A stretch of 64,000 nucleotides of DNA from Limosilactobacillus fastidiosus (GCF_014145505.1 NZ_JACIUZ010000044.1:167855-231854), one strand, 5' to 3'. Shown: positions 45,894 through 54,354, counted from the first letter of the stretch. Notes: generated by a model from the letters alone, not told the origin. A program made the numbers and translations.

Positions 45894-47229
45894 CCTATTT
45901 GAAAAATATGATGGTAGTTCCCGTGACTTTCTTTTTTCACAAAAAATGGCTAAAATTAAGATTCCATCAGTAGCAATGATTGATAATGGCTTTTTACCTG
46001 ATGATGTTGATTCGCCATTTAAGTATTTTTGTGATTTAGATGATGGAGATGATCCGCTTTACTTTAATCAGCTTAAAATTCCGCGTTACTGGCGGATCCT
46101 GAGTACTGGAGAAAGCGGCCAAATTTATAATTTAGATCAAATGAAAGCACGGATTATTTATAGTGCAACTGATAATTCTCGCTTTGTTAAAGAGGTTCAA
46201 TGGTTTAATGATATTGGAACGGTATCATGGGTTGACCATTACAACAATCATGGGCACCTCTTTGCGAAGACCTACTATTATGAGGGCAAGGCAACTTACC
46301 GAAAATACTTCAATAGTCACGGTCAGGTTGTGATTGAGTGGAACTTTACGGCTGAAGATCTTTTCTTGGATATTAAGGGACTCCACCGTCACTTTACATC
46401 ATTAGCGAAATTTACGACTTTTTATTTGCAATTCCGGAAATACAATTTAGATCATGTTTTCTATAACTCACTTAGTCATCCGTTATGGGTAATGGATGAA
46501 CTACCAACTGGTGGGACAGATACCTTATTTTGGAATGAAGATACTGGGACAACAATTCCCGGAAATATGCAATATCTTCTTAATAACCGGACACGGACAA
46601 AACATATTGTATTCCAGAAACACCGTGATTGGGTTCGCCGGCGAGAACTATTCCCTAAAGGAACAGGGAATGTTGACGATCTCCATTACTTGGGGATGAT
46701 TTATCCTCATCCACGTGGAAATAAATTACAACCCCGGATTTTAATTATGACTAATTCTGATCAAATTGAAAATTTAGATCAATTAGTAAGGGGGATGCCA
46801 AACATTGAATTCCGGATTGCTGCAGTAACAGAAATGTCCGGAAAGCTGTTAGCATTTGGTGAACGACCGAACGTTGAAGTTTATCCAAATGTTAGTCGGA
46901 AACGAGCATTGCAGCTATTAAAAGATTGTGATATTTATCTTGATATCAACCATGGAAGCGAAATCTTGGATAGTGTTCGGGCGGCATTTGAACAAAATAT
47001 GCTAATTCTTGGTTTTAAGAATACCATTCATGAGCCGCAATTTGTTGCTCCACAAAATATCTTTGAGCTTAATCAGGTACCACAGATGACGCAAACGATC
47101 TTGGCGGCATTACTCAAGCCAGCCTTAATGAAAAAATTGATTGATACTCAACGCGAATATGCTAATGATGCTACTGTTGAGCAGTATAGTGAAGTGATTG
47201 GGGCGATAACAGATGGCAAAGCAAGATAA
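45886..47229 (+). CDS. gtfB: Adhesin O-GlcNAc transferase chaperone subunit GtfB
   Basis: GtfB (447 residues) is the substrate-recognising, non-catalytic GT-B partner of GtfA. The N-terminus contains L-F-E-K-Y-D-G-S-S-R-D-F and a conserved D-N-G-F-L-P-D-D-V-D-S-P segment. The E-x7-E catalytic signature of GtfA is not apparent. It is embedded between gtfA and the small downstream gene with overlaps on both sides (8 and 17 bases). Confidence 0.93.
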   Translation: MINLFEKYDGSSRDFLFSQKMAKIKIPSVAMIDNGFLPDDVDSPFKYFCDLDDGDDPLYFNQLKIPRYWRILSTGESGQIYNLDQMKARIIYSATDNSRFVKEVQWFNDIGTVSWVDHYNNHGHLFAKTYYYEGKATYRKYFNSHGQVVIEWNFTAEDLFLDIKGLHRHFTSLAKFTTFYLQFRKYNLDHVFYNSLSHPLWVMDELPTGGTDTLFWNEDTGTTIPGNMQYLLNNRTRTKHIVFQKHRDWVRRRELFPKGTGNVDDLHYLGMIYPHPRGNKLQPRILIMTNSDQIENLDQLVRGMPNIEFRIAAVTEMSGKLLAFGERPNVEVYPNVSRKRALQLLKDCDIYLDINHGSEILDSVRAAFEQNMLILGFKNTIHEPQFVAPQNIFELNQVPQMTQTILAALLKPALMKKLIDTQREYANDATVEQYSEVIGAITDGKAR

Positions 47230-47395
47230 TAATGAATCAATGGTAGCGAAACATGCTCTTGATCGGCTAAATCATGTTGAAAAGGAACATCGGAAGGCAT
47301 ATGCTAAGAAACCTGAGAAATTTAGTTCTGCTAAAATTATCATGGGGATTATTTTGATTATTGTCCTTTTGACTTCATTAATAAGTTTTTTCTAG
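47213..47395 (+). CDS. Small single-span protein, possible Asp4 (SecE-like)
   Basis: A 60-residue protein: a charged helical N-terminal part (A-L-D-R-L-N-H-V-E-K-E-H-R-K-A-Y) and one C-terminal span (I-I-M-G-I-I-L-I-I-V-L-L-T-S-L-I-S). This is the topology of SecE and of the small Asp4 partners of SecY2 in streptococci, which sit at a similar place in the operon. Sequence identity cannot be judged here, so Asp4 is an inference from topology and position. It overlaps gtfB by 17 bases and ends the accessory Sec run. Confidence 0.65.
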   Translation: MAKQDNNESMVAKHALDRLNHVEKEHRKAYAKKPEKFSSAKIIMGIILIIVLLTSLISFF

Positions 47396-47455
47396 CTTTT
47401 AGCAATGTTAAATAGTTAGTAGACACTAAAACTTACAAAAAGTTAGTTGTTCCTA

Positions 47456-47483
47456 TTGACTTTTGGTAATTATCATGTAGAAT
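47456..47483 (+). promoter_or_regulatory. Promoter of the cysteine-leader/ABC transporter operon
   Basis: TTGACT at 47456-47461 and TAGAAT at 47478-47483 with a 16-base spacer, 33 bases before the leader ORF. Confidence 0.72.
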
Positions 47484-47515
47484 TTAGGTAATTAATCACG
47501 AAGGGAGTTCAGATT

Positions 47516-47629
47516 ATGCAGAGTTTTGCCATGCCAAAAGCAGTTTGTTTTGCTTGTTGCAGTGCTTGTAACAAGACTTTTGGTGTGGAAAAATTCAGTA
47601 ATTTGTACTCTAGTAAATGGTTGAGATAA
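47516..47629 (+). CDS. Cysteine-rich leader peptide (37 residues)
   Basis: A short ORF with a good ribosome site (AAGGGAG at 47501-47507, 8 bases before the ATG). Residues 10-19 read V-C-F-A-C-C-S-A-C-N, with Cys at 11, 14, 15 and 18. There is no signal peptide or known bacteriocin feature. It lies between a promoter and a strong terminator that precedes an amino-acid ABC transporter, so it is best explained as a sensor peptide whose translation rate reports cysteinyl-tRNA supply. Confidence 0.7.
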   Translation: MQSFAMPKAVCFACCSACNKTFGVEKFSNLYSSKWLR

Positions 47630-47695
47630 GTATTTATTTTAACTGCCCATAAACTAGGCTTACAATTCTGGATTTGGAATTGTGAGCCTTTTTTA
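47596..47695 (+). promoter_or_regulatory. Attenuator: competing antiterminator and terminator
   Basis: Terminator: a 13-bp stem (47656-47668 with 47677-47689, one G-U pair), 8-base loop and six T residues. Antiterminator: 47596-47620 can pair with 47647-47670 over about 20 base pairs with small bulges; the core CTAGT-AA-ATGG (47610-47620) matches CCAT-AA-ACTAG (47647-47657), and CAG.AA.TTGTA (47596-47607) matches TACAATTCTG (47661-47670). It would sequester the terminator's left arm. The stop codon of the leader ORF lies in its loop, so a ribosome that reaches the stop would block it. Confidence 0.72.
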
Positions 47696-47735
47696 TTTTG
47701 GCTTCGCGGTAAAAATGAGAGAGGATGATCTATCG

Positions 47736-48395
47736 ATGGATTGGACGATAATCCAGCAAAGCCTACCAAATTTTGTCCAGGGATTTAAATTGACCCTGTG
47801 GCTTTCATTGATCGGGATTGTTGGATCGATTATTGTTGGTATCATTACGAGTTTGATTCAGTATTTCCGGATCCCAGTATTACATCAGGTATTCGGAGCT
47901 TACGTTGAAGTGGCACGGAATACCCCTTTATTAATTCAGTTATTTTTCTTGTATTATGCTTTTCCGGTAATGGGGATTAAGATGACGGCTGAGACCTGTG
48001 GGATTATCGGTTTGATTTTCCTCGGTGGTGCATACATGGCTGAGGGATTTACCGGTGGTTTCAACGGGGTGAGTCAAACGCAGATTGACGCGGGAGAGGC
48101 ACTGGGGATGAACCAGTACCAACTTGCCCGGTACGTTGTCTTGCCCCAAGGCCTATCGTTGAGTGTTCCGGCATTGGCAGCGAACATTATTTTCCTGATT
48201 AAGGAAACATCAATCTTCTCTGTGATCGCCATTCCGGAACTAACCAACACCGCCTTGGACTTGATTGGAATGTACTACCGGTCCAACGAATACTTGTTGA
48301 TGTTGGTAATCGCCTATGCAATTATCATGATTCCAGTAATCTTACTACTTGATTGGCTTGAAAGGAGGGTCCGTTATGGCGCATTCGGGGATTAG
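47736..48395 (+). CDS. Polar amino acid ABC transporter permease 1
   Basis: A 219-residue HisM/GlnP-type permease. It has about five spans and the EAA loop around E-A-L-G-M-N-Q-Y-Q-L-A-R-Y-V-V-L-P-Q. The ATG at 47736 (M-D-W-T-I-I) has GAGGAT upstream; the longer frame from 47682 starts within the terminator stem. Its gene overlaps the second permease by 20 bases. The cysteine-type leader suggests cystine/cysteine as substrate. Confidence 0.9.
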   Translation: MDWTIIQQSLPNFVQGFKLTLWLSLIGIVGSIIVGIITSLIQYFRIPVLHQVFGAYVEVARNTPLLIQLFFLYYAFPVMGIKMTAETCGIIGLIFLGGAYMAEGFTGGFNGVSQTQIDAGEALGMNQYQLARYVVLPQGLSLSVPALAANIIFLIKETSIFSVIAIPELTNTALDLIGMYYRSNEYLLMLVIAYAIIMIPVILLLDWLERRVRYGAFGD

Positions 48396-49056
48396 TGTTC
48401 TCTTTGAAGGAACGAACTTTGCTCGACTAATGGGTGGTCTATGGACATCGGTTTGGATCGCGGTTGTTTCCCTAGTGATTGGCCTTTTGATTGGGACAAT
48501 CTTTGGCCTTCTGCGGACTATGCGGAGTCGGATTATTCGTTTTATTCTCTTGTTATACCTTGAATTTTTCCGGATTGTGCCAACGGTGGTCCTCTTATTC
48601 CTGGTTTACTACATCTTGCCTCGGCAATTTGATATTAATCTCCCGGCAACTTGGATGGCAGTCTTAGCCTTCTCTCTATGGGTCGCTGCCGAATTTGGAG
48701 ATATCGTTCGGGGAGCGCTTGAATCCGTTCCCCAACACCAGCGAGAATCTGGCCTAGCGTTGGGGCTGAACCAATGGCAGCTTTTCCTCTATGTCCTGCT
48801 TCCCCAAGCAATCCAGCTTGAATTGCCGGCAACTATTAACTTGGCTACCCGAGTGATCAAGACAACCTCGCTGTTACTGATGATTAGTGTTATGGATGTA
48901 ATCAATGTCGGTCAGCAGATTATTGAGGCGAATAGCCAGACGCACCCGACTGGAATCTTCTGGGTGTACGGGTTAATCTTTATCCTCTACTTTATCGTTG
49001 ATTACCCATTATCACTATGGTCAAAGCACTTAACCGCAAAGGCAGAACAAAAATAG
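48376..49056 (+). CDS. Polar amino acid ABC transporter permease 2
   Basis: A 226-residue permease of the same family, partner of the preceding gene. The EAA loop is E-S-G-L-A-L-G-L-N-Q-W-Q-L-F-L-Y-V-L-L-P-Q. The start at 48376 follows AAAGGAGGG at 7 bases; the longer frame from 48349 lies within permease 1. The two permeases should form a heterodimer. Confidence 0.9.
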   Translation: MAHSGISVLFEGTNFARLMGGLWTSVWIAVVSLVIGLLIGTIFGLLRTMRSRIIRFILLLYLEFFRIVPTVVLLFLVYYILPRQFDINLPATWMAVLAFSLWVAAEFGDIVRGALESVPQHQRESGLALGLNQWQLFLYVLLPQAIQLELPATINLATRVIKTTSLLLMISVMDVINVGQQIIEANSQTHPTGIFWVYGLIFILYFIVDYPLSLWSKHLTAKAEQK

Positions 49057-49068
49057 GTAGGTGGAATT

Positions 49069-49809
49069 ATGACGGAAGAAATTCTAAAAGTTGAACATTT
49101 AAATAAGTTTTATGGGGATTGGCAAGCGCTTCATGACATTAACTTTGAGCTCAAAAAAGGTGAGGTAGTGACCCTCCTTGGGCCATCTGGTTCAGGAAAG
49201 AGTACCTTGATTAGAACGCTTAATGGTCTTGAACCGTTCCGAGAAGGAAGTATTTACTTTAAAGGAAAGAAAATCAATCCGGCCCCGAAGGAGTGGCAGA
49301 AGTTGCGTCAAAAAATCGGGATGGTTTTCCAAAGTTACGATCTTTTTCCTAACTTGACCGTCTTGGATAACATTCTTCTGGCTCCAACTAAAGTCCAAGG
49401 ACGGAACCGCGCGGATATTAAAAAGGAAGCGATGGAACTCTTGGAACGGGTTGATCTTGCCGACCAAGCTAATTCTTACCCCCGGCAACTATCCGGTGGA
49501 CAAAAGCAGCGGATTGCCATTGTTCGGGCGTTAGCAATGCATCCCGAATTGATGCTTTTTGATGAAGTAACCGCCTCATTAGATCCCGAAATGGTCCGCG
49601 GAGTTCTCGAAATCATTAGGGAGTTATCTGATCAGGATCACATGACAATGATTATTGTGACTCACGAAATGAACTTTGCCGCCAAGATTGCGGACCGGGT
49701 GCTTTTTTTAGAGAACGGTCGTATCTTGGAAGAAACCCCAGGAAAGCAATTCTTTGAACGTCCACAGACCACGAGAGCAGCGGAATTCTTATCAAGTATG
49801 GAATTTTAG
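49069..49809 (+). CDS. Polar amino acid ABC transporter ATPase
   Basis: A 246-residue GlnQ/TcyC-like ATPase. Walker A G-P-S-G-S-G-K-S-T, signature L-S-G-G-Q-K-Q-R, Walker B L-M-L-F-D-E-V (Val after Glu where most family members have Pro or Val) and the H-loop His in V-T-H-E-M. It is located between the permeases and the binding protein in the same operon. Confidence 0.94.
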   Translation: MTEEILKVEHLNKFYGDWQALHDINFELKKGEVVTLLGPSGSGKSTLIRTLNGLEPFREGSIYFKGKKINPAPKEWQKLRQKIGMVFQSYDLFPNLTVLDNILLAPTKVQGRNRADIKKEAMELLERVDLADQANSYPRQLSGGQKQRIAIVRALAMHPELMLFDEVTASLDPEMVRGVLEIIRELSDQDHMTMIIVTHEMNFAAKIADRVLFLENGRILEETPGKQFFERPQTTRAAEFLSSMEF

Positions 49810-49824
49810 GAAGGAAGAATTAAG

Positions 49825-50679
49825 ATGAAGAAAATTAATTGGAAGAAAATTATTGCTGGTGCTTTTACAATAGTAGGAGCAGTTGCTTTGTTTGCCGGAG
49901 CAAGCTATGTTAAGCCAACTACGGTTAGTGCCGAAAGTAACTCAAGTTCTGTTTCCGCCATTAAGAAACGGGGGACACTGCGGGTGGCAGTTTTTGGTGA
50001 TTTACCGCCATATGGTTGGGTAAATAAAGATGGTAAGCGGGTTGGTTATGATGTTGAATTAGCCCGTCAAATGGCCAAGGACCTTGGAGTAAAGCCGAAG
50101 TTCATTCAAGTTAACGCCAATAACCGGGTAGATACTTTGAATTCTAATAAGGCCGATATTGTTTTGGCTAACTTCACCGTTACTCCTGAACGGAAGAAAG
50201 TCGTTGACTTTGCTAAGCCTTATATGAAGGTTTCCGTTGGTGTTGTTTCACCAAAGAAGAAGGCCATCACCAAGGTTAGTCAATTGAAAGGCAAAAAGGT
50301 CATTGTTACCAAGGGAACTACTGCTGAAAACTACTTCACCAGTAAGCAACCTAGTGTTCAACTCTTGAAGTTTGATTCTAAGACACAACAGTTTAATGCT
50401 CTGAAGAATAACCGTGCCGTTGCTTTGGCCGATGATAACTCTTACCTCTATGCTTGGGTAAAGAAGAACCCAAAGTACACGGTTGGTATCAAGAGCATCG
50501 GTCCTAAACAATACGTTTCTCCAGCTGTGAAGAAAGGTAATAAGTCGCTCCTCGATTGGTCCAACAAGGAGATCACTGAGTTAACTAAGAAAGGCTTCTT
50601 CACTCAAGACTACAACAGCCAACTTAAGCCTTACTTTGGTAGCGAAGTAAAGCCATCTGATATTGTATTGGATAAGTAA
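49825..50679 (+). CDS. Solute-binding protein of amino acid ABC transporter, no lipobox
   Basis: A 284-residue family 3 binding protein. The lobe start is K-R-G-T-L-R-V-A-V-F-G-D-L-P-P-Y-G, with the A-D-I-V-L-A-N-F-T-V-T-P-E-R motif. The signal peptide ends near V-S-A-E-S and has no Cys lipobox, so the protein would be secreted and held by charge (the mature protein is very Lys-rich). This is reminiscent of the cystine-binding surface protein BspA of Limosilactobacillus, known to lack a lipid anchor; that kinship is inferred, not tested. Confidence 0.88.
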   Translation: MKKINWKKIIAGAFTIVGAVALFAGASYVKPTTVSAESNSSSVSAIKKRGTLRVAVFGDLPPYGWVNKDGKRVGYDVELARQMAKDLGVKPKFIQVNANNRVDTLNSNKADIVLANFTVTPERKKVVDFAKPYMKVSVGVVSPKKKAITKVSQLKGKKVIVTKGTTAENYFTSKQPSVQLLKFDSKTQQFNALKNNRAVALADDNSYLYAWVKKNPKYTVGIKSIGPKQYVSPAVKKGNKSLLDWSNKEITELTKKGFFTQDYNSQLKPYFGSEVKPSDIVLDK

Positions 50680-50756
50680 AATGTTTTCGCCCCAAAGAGT
50701 TTCCGGTGGGGTGAGCAGAGCCGCGACCTAGGAGCCGAGAAACACTAAAGATTAAG
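50680..50756 (+). other. GC-richer structured 3' UTR
   Basis: Between the binding-protein stop and its terminator is a stretch clearly richer in G+C than its surroundings. It can form CCCCA/TGGGG, or a longer GTTTCCGG/CCGAGAAAC stem. It could be a 3'-UTR-derived small RNA or a degraded repeat. Confidence 0.35.
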
Positions 50757-50794
50757 AATAACCAGTAACTTATATTGAGGAGTTACTGGTTATT
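50757..50794 (+). terminator. Terminator of the ABC transporter operon
   Basis: A perfect 14-base stem (50757-50770 with 50781-50794) with a 10-base loop and a T-rich tail. Confidence 0.9.
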
Positions 50795-50807
50795 TTATTT
50801 AAACCAA

Positions 50808-50837
50808 AAAAGTGCCGATGATCAATCTCTCAGCACT
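50808..50837 (-). terminator. Terminator of the dipeptidase gene
   Basis: AAGTGC/GCACTT arms enclosing a 17-base loop. In minus orientation the stem is followed by six T residues, 15 bases after the dipeptidase stop. Confidence 0.65.
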
Positions 50838-50851
50838 TCAACTTAATTTCG

Positions 50852-52255
50852 TTACAGATTCTCATCCGTCTTAAAATTCAATTCACAATAATCGGTCATC
50901 TTAGTAATTAATTCTAGAGCTAAGTTCTTGTAAGCCGTTAGGGTATCGGTAGCGAATTTGTCGCTTTGGGCATTCAAAAAGTTGGTTAAGGCATCCCCAT
51001 GTAACGTTGGTACTTTCTCGTCCGTTTCCCGAATGAGCTTTTGTGCAGCACTGTTCCGTTCCTTTTGAACATCCCGAAGAAGGGGCAAAAAGTCGTGGAG
51101 GTGGCTATCAACTAGCACACTAGCATGTTTGAAGATCCAGTAAGCTGAATTTAATTGAGCTGGTAGTTTTCCGCGACCATAGGGAGCTGGGAGCTTCGTG
51201 ATCCCATTAAAGAATGGTACATAGGTACTTTCGTTAGCAACTCCCATGGCAAGCCAGTGAATGCTTGGTCCTTTTCGGCCAGTCTGCAGAATGTGTGATT
51301 CTTGGGTTTTTGCTAAGCTGATTGGTCGGTACTTATGAGCATTTGGACCATCAGTGAGAGGATCAAATTCGGTTCCTTCATAGTGGTTGCTTAAGTAGTT
51401 TTGCGCATCAATGACTGAAAGTAAACGATCTGGCTTCATCAGGAATGGTAATTCGGTTGATTCTGGAGTTTCACTGCTGGCTTGACTTGGACTGAACATC
51501 TGGTGGCCAATCCATACCCGTGGTTCACTATAGATCGCGTCTGAGCGGTCAGCGGTTCCAAAAATTTTGCGGAAATTAAACGTTGTGGGATCAGGGTTCA
51601 GGTGATTCTGCTCCACGAACTCTTGGATTCCGGGGTGGAACATGAAATTTTCCGGATCGTTAAAGTCAATTTCTTGAATTGCTAGTTGGTTAGCAACTAC
51701 CGCGTAACAATCATCCGGGATTCGTTGAGCAACCCAGTAGTGTCCCGCACCGGTTTCAAAGTACCAGGCTTCATTATCGTCAGCAAATAAAACCCCGTTT
51801 GTCTCGCCAGTCCCATACTTGGCAATTAGACTGCCTAGACGGAGGGCTCCTTCACGGGCGGTTTTTACAAATGGCAAGACAACGGTAACCATTGCTTCCT
51901 CATTTAAACCGTTCTTTACTAGCGGATCAGCACCAAGAACCAAACTGTTTGAGTAAGCACTTTCAGTTGCGCTCATCGCAACGCCGTATTCGTTAATTCC
52001 GTCTTCCTCGAACAGTCCATACTTGTCCGTCCATTCTGGAGTGGCAGAATAACGGGCACTATCGTCGGGTAAGTCAATCTCAAGCTTAGTTTCCTTTGAA
52101 ATGAATTTTCGGGGAACTGCGCCATGAGGGTGAATCACCATGTGCTTTGGCCAGGCAGCCTTAGCATCCTCGTTTCGCCCAACCATAATTGAGCCATCAA
52201 TACTGGCTTTTTTTCCAATCAAAATACTCGTACATGCGGATAATTTGTTTGGCAT
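50852..52255 (-). CDS. C69-family dipeptidase (PepD-like)
   Basis: A 467-residue peptidase of family C69, widespread in lactobacilli, cutting dipeptides in the cytosol. The N-terminal A-C-T-S-I-L-I-G-K-K-A-S-I-D-G-S carries the nucleophile Cys8, and the family segments G-R-N-E-D and A-M-S-A-T-E-S are present. Adjacent amino-acid import fits a nitrogen/sulphur acquisition theme. The AAAGGGG site precedes the ATG at short distance. Confidence 0.92.
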   Translation of the reverse strand: MPNKLSACTSILIGKKASIDGSIMVGRNEDAKAAWPKHMVIHPHGAVPRKFISKETKLEIDLPDDSARYSATPEWTDKYGLFEEDGINEYGVAMSATESAYSNSLVLGADPLVKNGLNEEAMVTVVLPFVKTAREGALRLGSLIAKYGTGETNGVLFADDNEAWYFETGAGHYWVAQRIPDDCYAVVANQLAIQEIDFNDPENFMFHPGIQEFVEQNHLNPDPTTFNFRKIFGTADRSDAIYSEPRVWIGHQMFSPSQASSETPESTELPFLMKPDRLLSVIDAQNYLSNHYEGTEFDPLTDGPNAHKYRPISLAKTQESHILQTGRKGPSIHWLAMGVANESTYVPFFNGITKLPAPYGRGKLPAQLNSAYWIFKHASVLVDSHLHDFLPLLRDVQKERNSAAQKLIRETDEKVPTLHGDALTNFLNAQSDKFATDTLTAYKNLALELITKMTDYCELNFKTDENL

Positions 52256-52524
52256 ATTTAAACCCCTTTTAAATTAATTTATCTCACCGTTTTGAGAGAC
52301 AGTGACACTATCCTTACGGTCGTTGTCTCAATTATACCTCACTGTTTAGCAAAGGTTAGAAAAAGCATTCTATATTTTAAATATTAATATATCATCAATC
52401 TTCATTATTTTAGGTTAGCCAATTAGACTCACTAAAGGGTGAATTCCCAGCTTGAATAGTTTCTGGAGTTCCCCATAAAAAGATCATATAATAAGATAAT
52501 TATTTACAAGAGAGAAGGTTAAAC
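52256..52524. other. Divergent promoter region of dipeptidase and antiporter genes
   Basis: On the minus strand a consensus TATAAT lies at 52331-52336. The new transcript would begin with a hairpin formed by 52292-52301 and 52324-52331. Toward the antiporter a TATAAT-like box lies near 52486 without a clear -35. No gene is present. Confidence 0.45.
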
Positions 52525-54354
52525 ATGCAACAACTATCACTATTGATTGTGATGTTGGCCGCACTGATAATTCCAATCGTGATGGCCCGCTTCAAGGTTT
52601 CAAGTATCCCGACTGCGGTTGCGGAAATCGTCATCGGGATTCTTTTGGGAAAGAGTGCATTTAATGTTGTCCAAGAAACAGGTTACCTGCACCTCCTGTC
52701 TAGCCTTGGAGTGATTCTGTTAATGTTCTTATCCGGGATGGAGATTAACTTTGATCTCTTCAAAAAAATACCCGGACAGAAACGGACAGCTAATTCACCG
52801 GTATCGATGGCCGCCCTTAGCTTTACCTGCGTCATCATTACTGCGTTCCTATTGGGGGCCATCCTCCACTTTATGGGACTGTTTTCGGACATCCTCTTAG
52901 GGACAATTCTCTTCTCAACAGTGGCCTTGGGAGTGGTCATTGCGACTCTGAAGGAAAAGGAAATCTTGAGTCGACCAATGGGGCAAACGATTTTGTTAAC
53001 GGCGGTTTTGGGTGAAGTAGTTCCAATGATTGCGCTTACCTTTTACGCCTCAATCTACGGTCATAATGCTGGTCGCCTCTGGTTAATTGTCCTCCTCTTT
53101 CTGGCGGCAATTATCCTCTTGCGACGGTTTCAGCAGCCGTACATCTGGTTCAATAAGGTTTCTAAGGCTACGACCCAGCTTGATATTCGCCTGGCCTTCT
53201 TCCTGATCTTTACTTTAGTTACCGTTGCTGAAACGGTTGGTGCGGAAAATATCTTGGGGGCCTTCCTTGCCGGAATGGTCATGAAGCTTCTTGAACCAAG
53301 TGAGGCTACTCAGGAAAAACTAACTTCGATCGGTTACGGCTTCTTCATTCCAGTCTTCTTTATCATGACTGGGGTGCGTCTTGATCTGAAATCATTATTC
53401 GCTAATAAGACGGCCTTAGCATTGATCCCAGTTCTGGTTTTCTGCTTTATCGTTGCTAAGTTGCCGACCGTTTTGGTTTACCGACGGCGTTTTAACGGGC
53501 GGAATTCTTTTGCGGGTGGTTTTCTAACGGTAACGACGATTACATTGGTCTTGCCATCGCTACAAGTTGCTCAAAATCTCCACGCAATTACTAGTAGTCA
53601 ATCGGCTGCCTTTGTCCTAGCCGCGGTGATTGTTTGTATCATTGCGCCAATTATCTTTAATTCAACTTACAAGTTGGCTAAAGAAGACCTCGTTAAGGAA
53701 CGGATCGTGATCATTGGAAGCAATGTTTTAACTGTCCCGGTTGCTCAGCAGTTGTCGCATAACTGGTATGATGTCCGGATGCTGACAGACCAGGAAGATA
53801 ACTATAAGACTTTCAATAGTGAGGTTGACGACTTGAAATACTTCCCAGAGATTGATGAAGCAGTTCTTGAAAAAGGAAACTACTTTGATGCTGATGTGAT
53901 GGTCCTTGGTTTCCGGAAGGATGAGAAAAATTACCGGTTGGCTAAATTAGCGAAGAATCATGGGGTTAAGCGAATTATCGCAAGCGTCCAAAATCCTCAA
54001 ACGGCCGTTGACCATATGAACGAGCTACACCGTATGGGGGTCGAAGTCTTTAATAGTTACGTTGTCCAAAATAGTGTTCTCCGGTCGCTTATTGAATCGC
54101 CATCAGTCTTTGAGATGTTAATGAGTGCGCGGGCAGGATTGTTTGAAGTAACAATTCATAACCGGCGTTATGTAGGGGCTGAATTACACGAACTACCACT
54201 AATTAACCAAATTACGATTAGCCGGATTTACCGGAAGCATAAACCAATTTCACCAAATGGCGATACCGTTCTTGAATACGGTGACCACATTCTTTACACC
54301 GGACCGTATGAAATTGTGAAGGAGGTTCGACAACGACTTGGCCGTCGTGGTTAA
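52525..54354 (+). CDS. CPA2-family cation/proton antiporter with TrkA domains
   Basis: A 609-residue transporter. Residues 1-385 form about 12 spans of the Na+/H+ exchanger fold (e.g. G-V-I-L-L-M-F-L-S-G-M-E-I-N). They are followed by an RCK/TrkA-N-like domain (R-I-V-I-I-G-S-N-V-L) and a TrkA-C domain near the C-terminus. The KefB/NapA-like architecture suggests K+ or Na+ exchange gated by nucleotide or pH. The usual nucleotide-binding G-x-G-x-x-G is degenerate (G-S-N-V-L-T), so ligand binding is uncertain. Confidence 0.88.
   Translation: MQQLSLLIVMLAALIIPIVMARFKVSSIPTAVAEIVIGILLGKSAFNVVQETGYLHLLSSLGVILLMFLSGMEINFDLFKKIPGQKRTANSPVSMAALSFTCVIITAFLLGAILHFMGLFSDILLGTILFSTVALGVVIATLKEKEILSRPMGQTILLTAVLGEVVPMIALTFYASIYGHNAGRLWLIVLLFLAAIILLRRFQQPYIWFNKVSKATTQLDIRLAFFLIFTLVTVAETVGAENILGAFLAGMVMKLLEPSEATQEKLTSIGYGFFIPVFFIMTGVRLDLKSLFANKTALALIPVLVFCFIVAKLPTVLVYRRRFNGRNSFAGGFLTVTTITLVLPSLQVAQNLHAITSSQSAAFVLAAVIVCIIAPIIFNSTYKLAKEDLVKERIVIIGSNVLTVPVAQQLSHNWYDVRMLTDQEDNYKTFNSEVDDLKYFPEIDEAVLEKGNYFDADVMVLGFRKDEKNYRLAKLAKNHGVKRIIASVQNPQTAVDHMNELHRMGVEVFNSYVVQNSVLRSLIESPSVFEMLMSARAGLFEVTIHNRRYVGAELHELPLINQITISRIYRKHKPISPNGDTVLEYGDHILYTGPYEIVKEVRQRLGRRG

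Noticed and set aside
47682..47735. Longer permease 1 reading frame from GTG at 47682
   Set aside because: It would begin inside the attenuator terminator stem and has no ribosome site.
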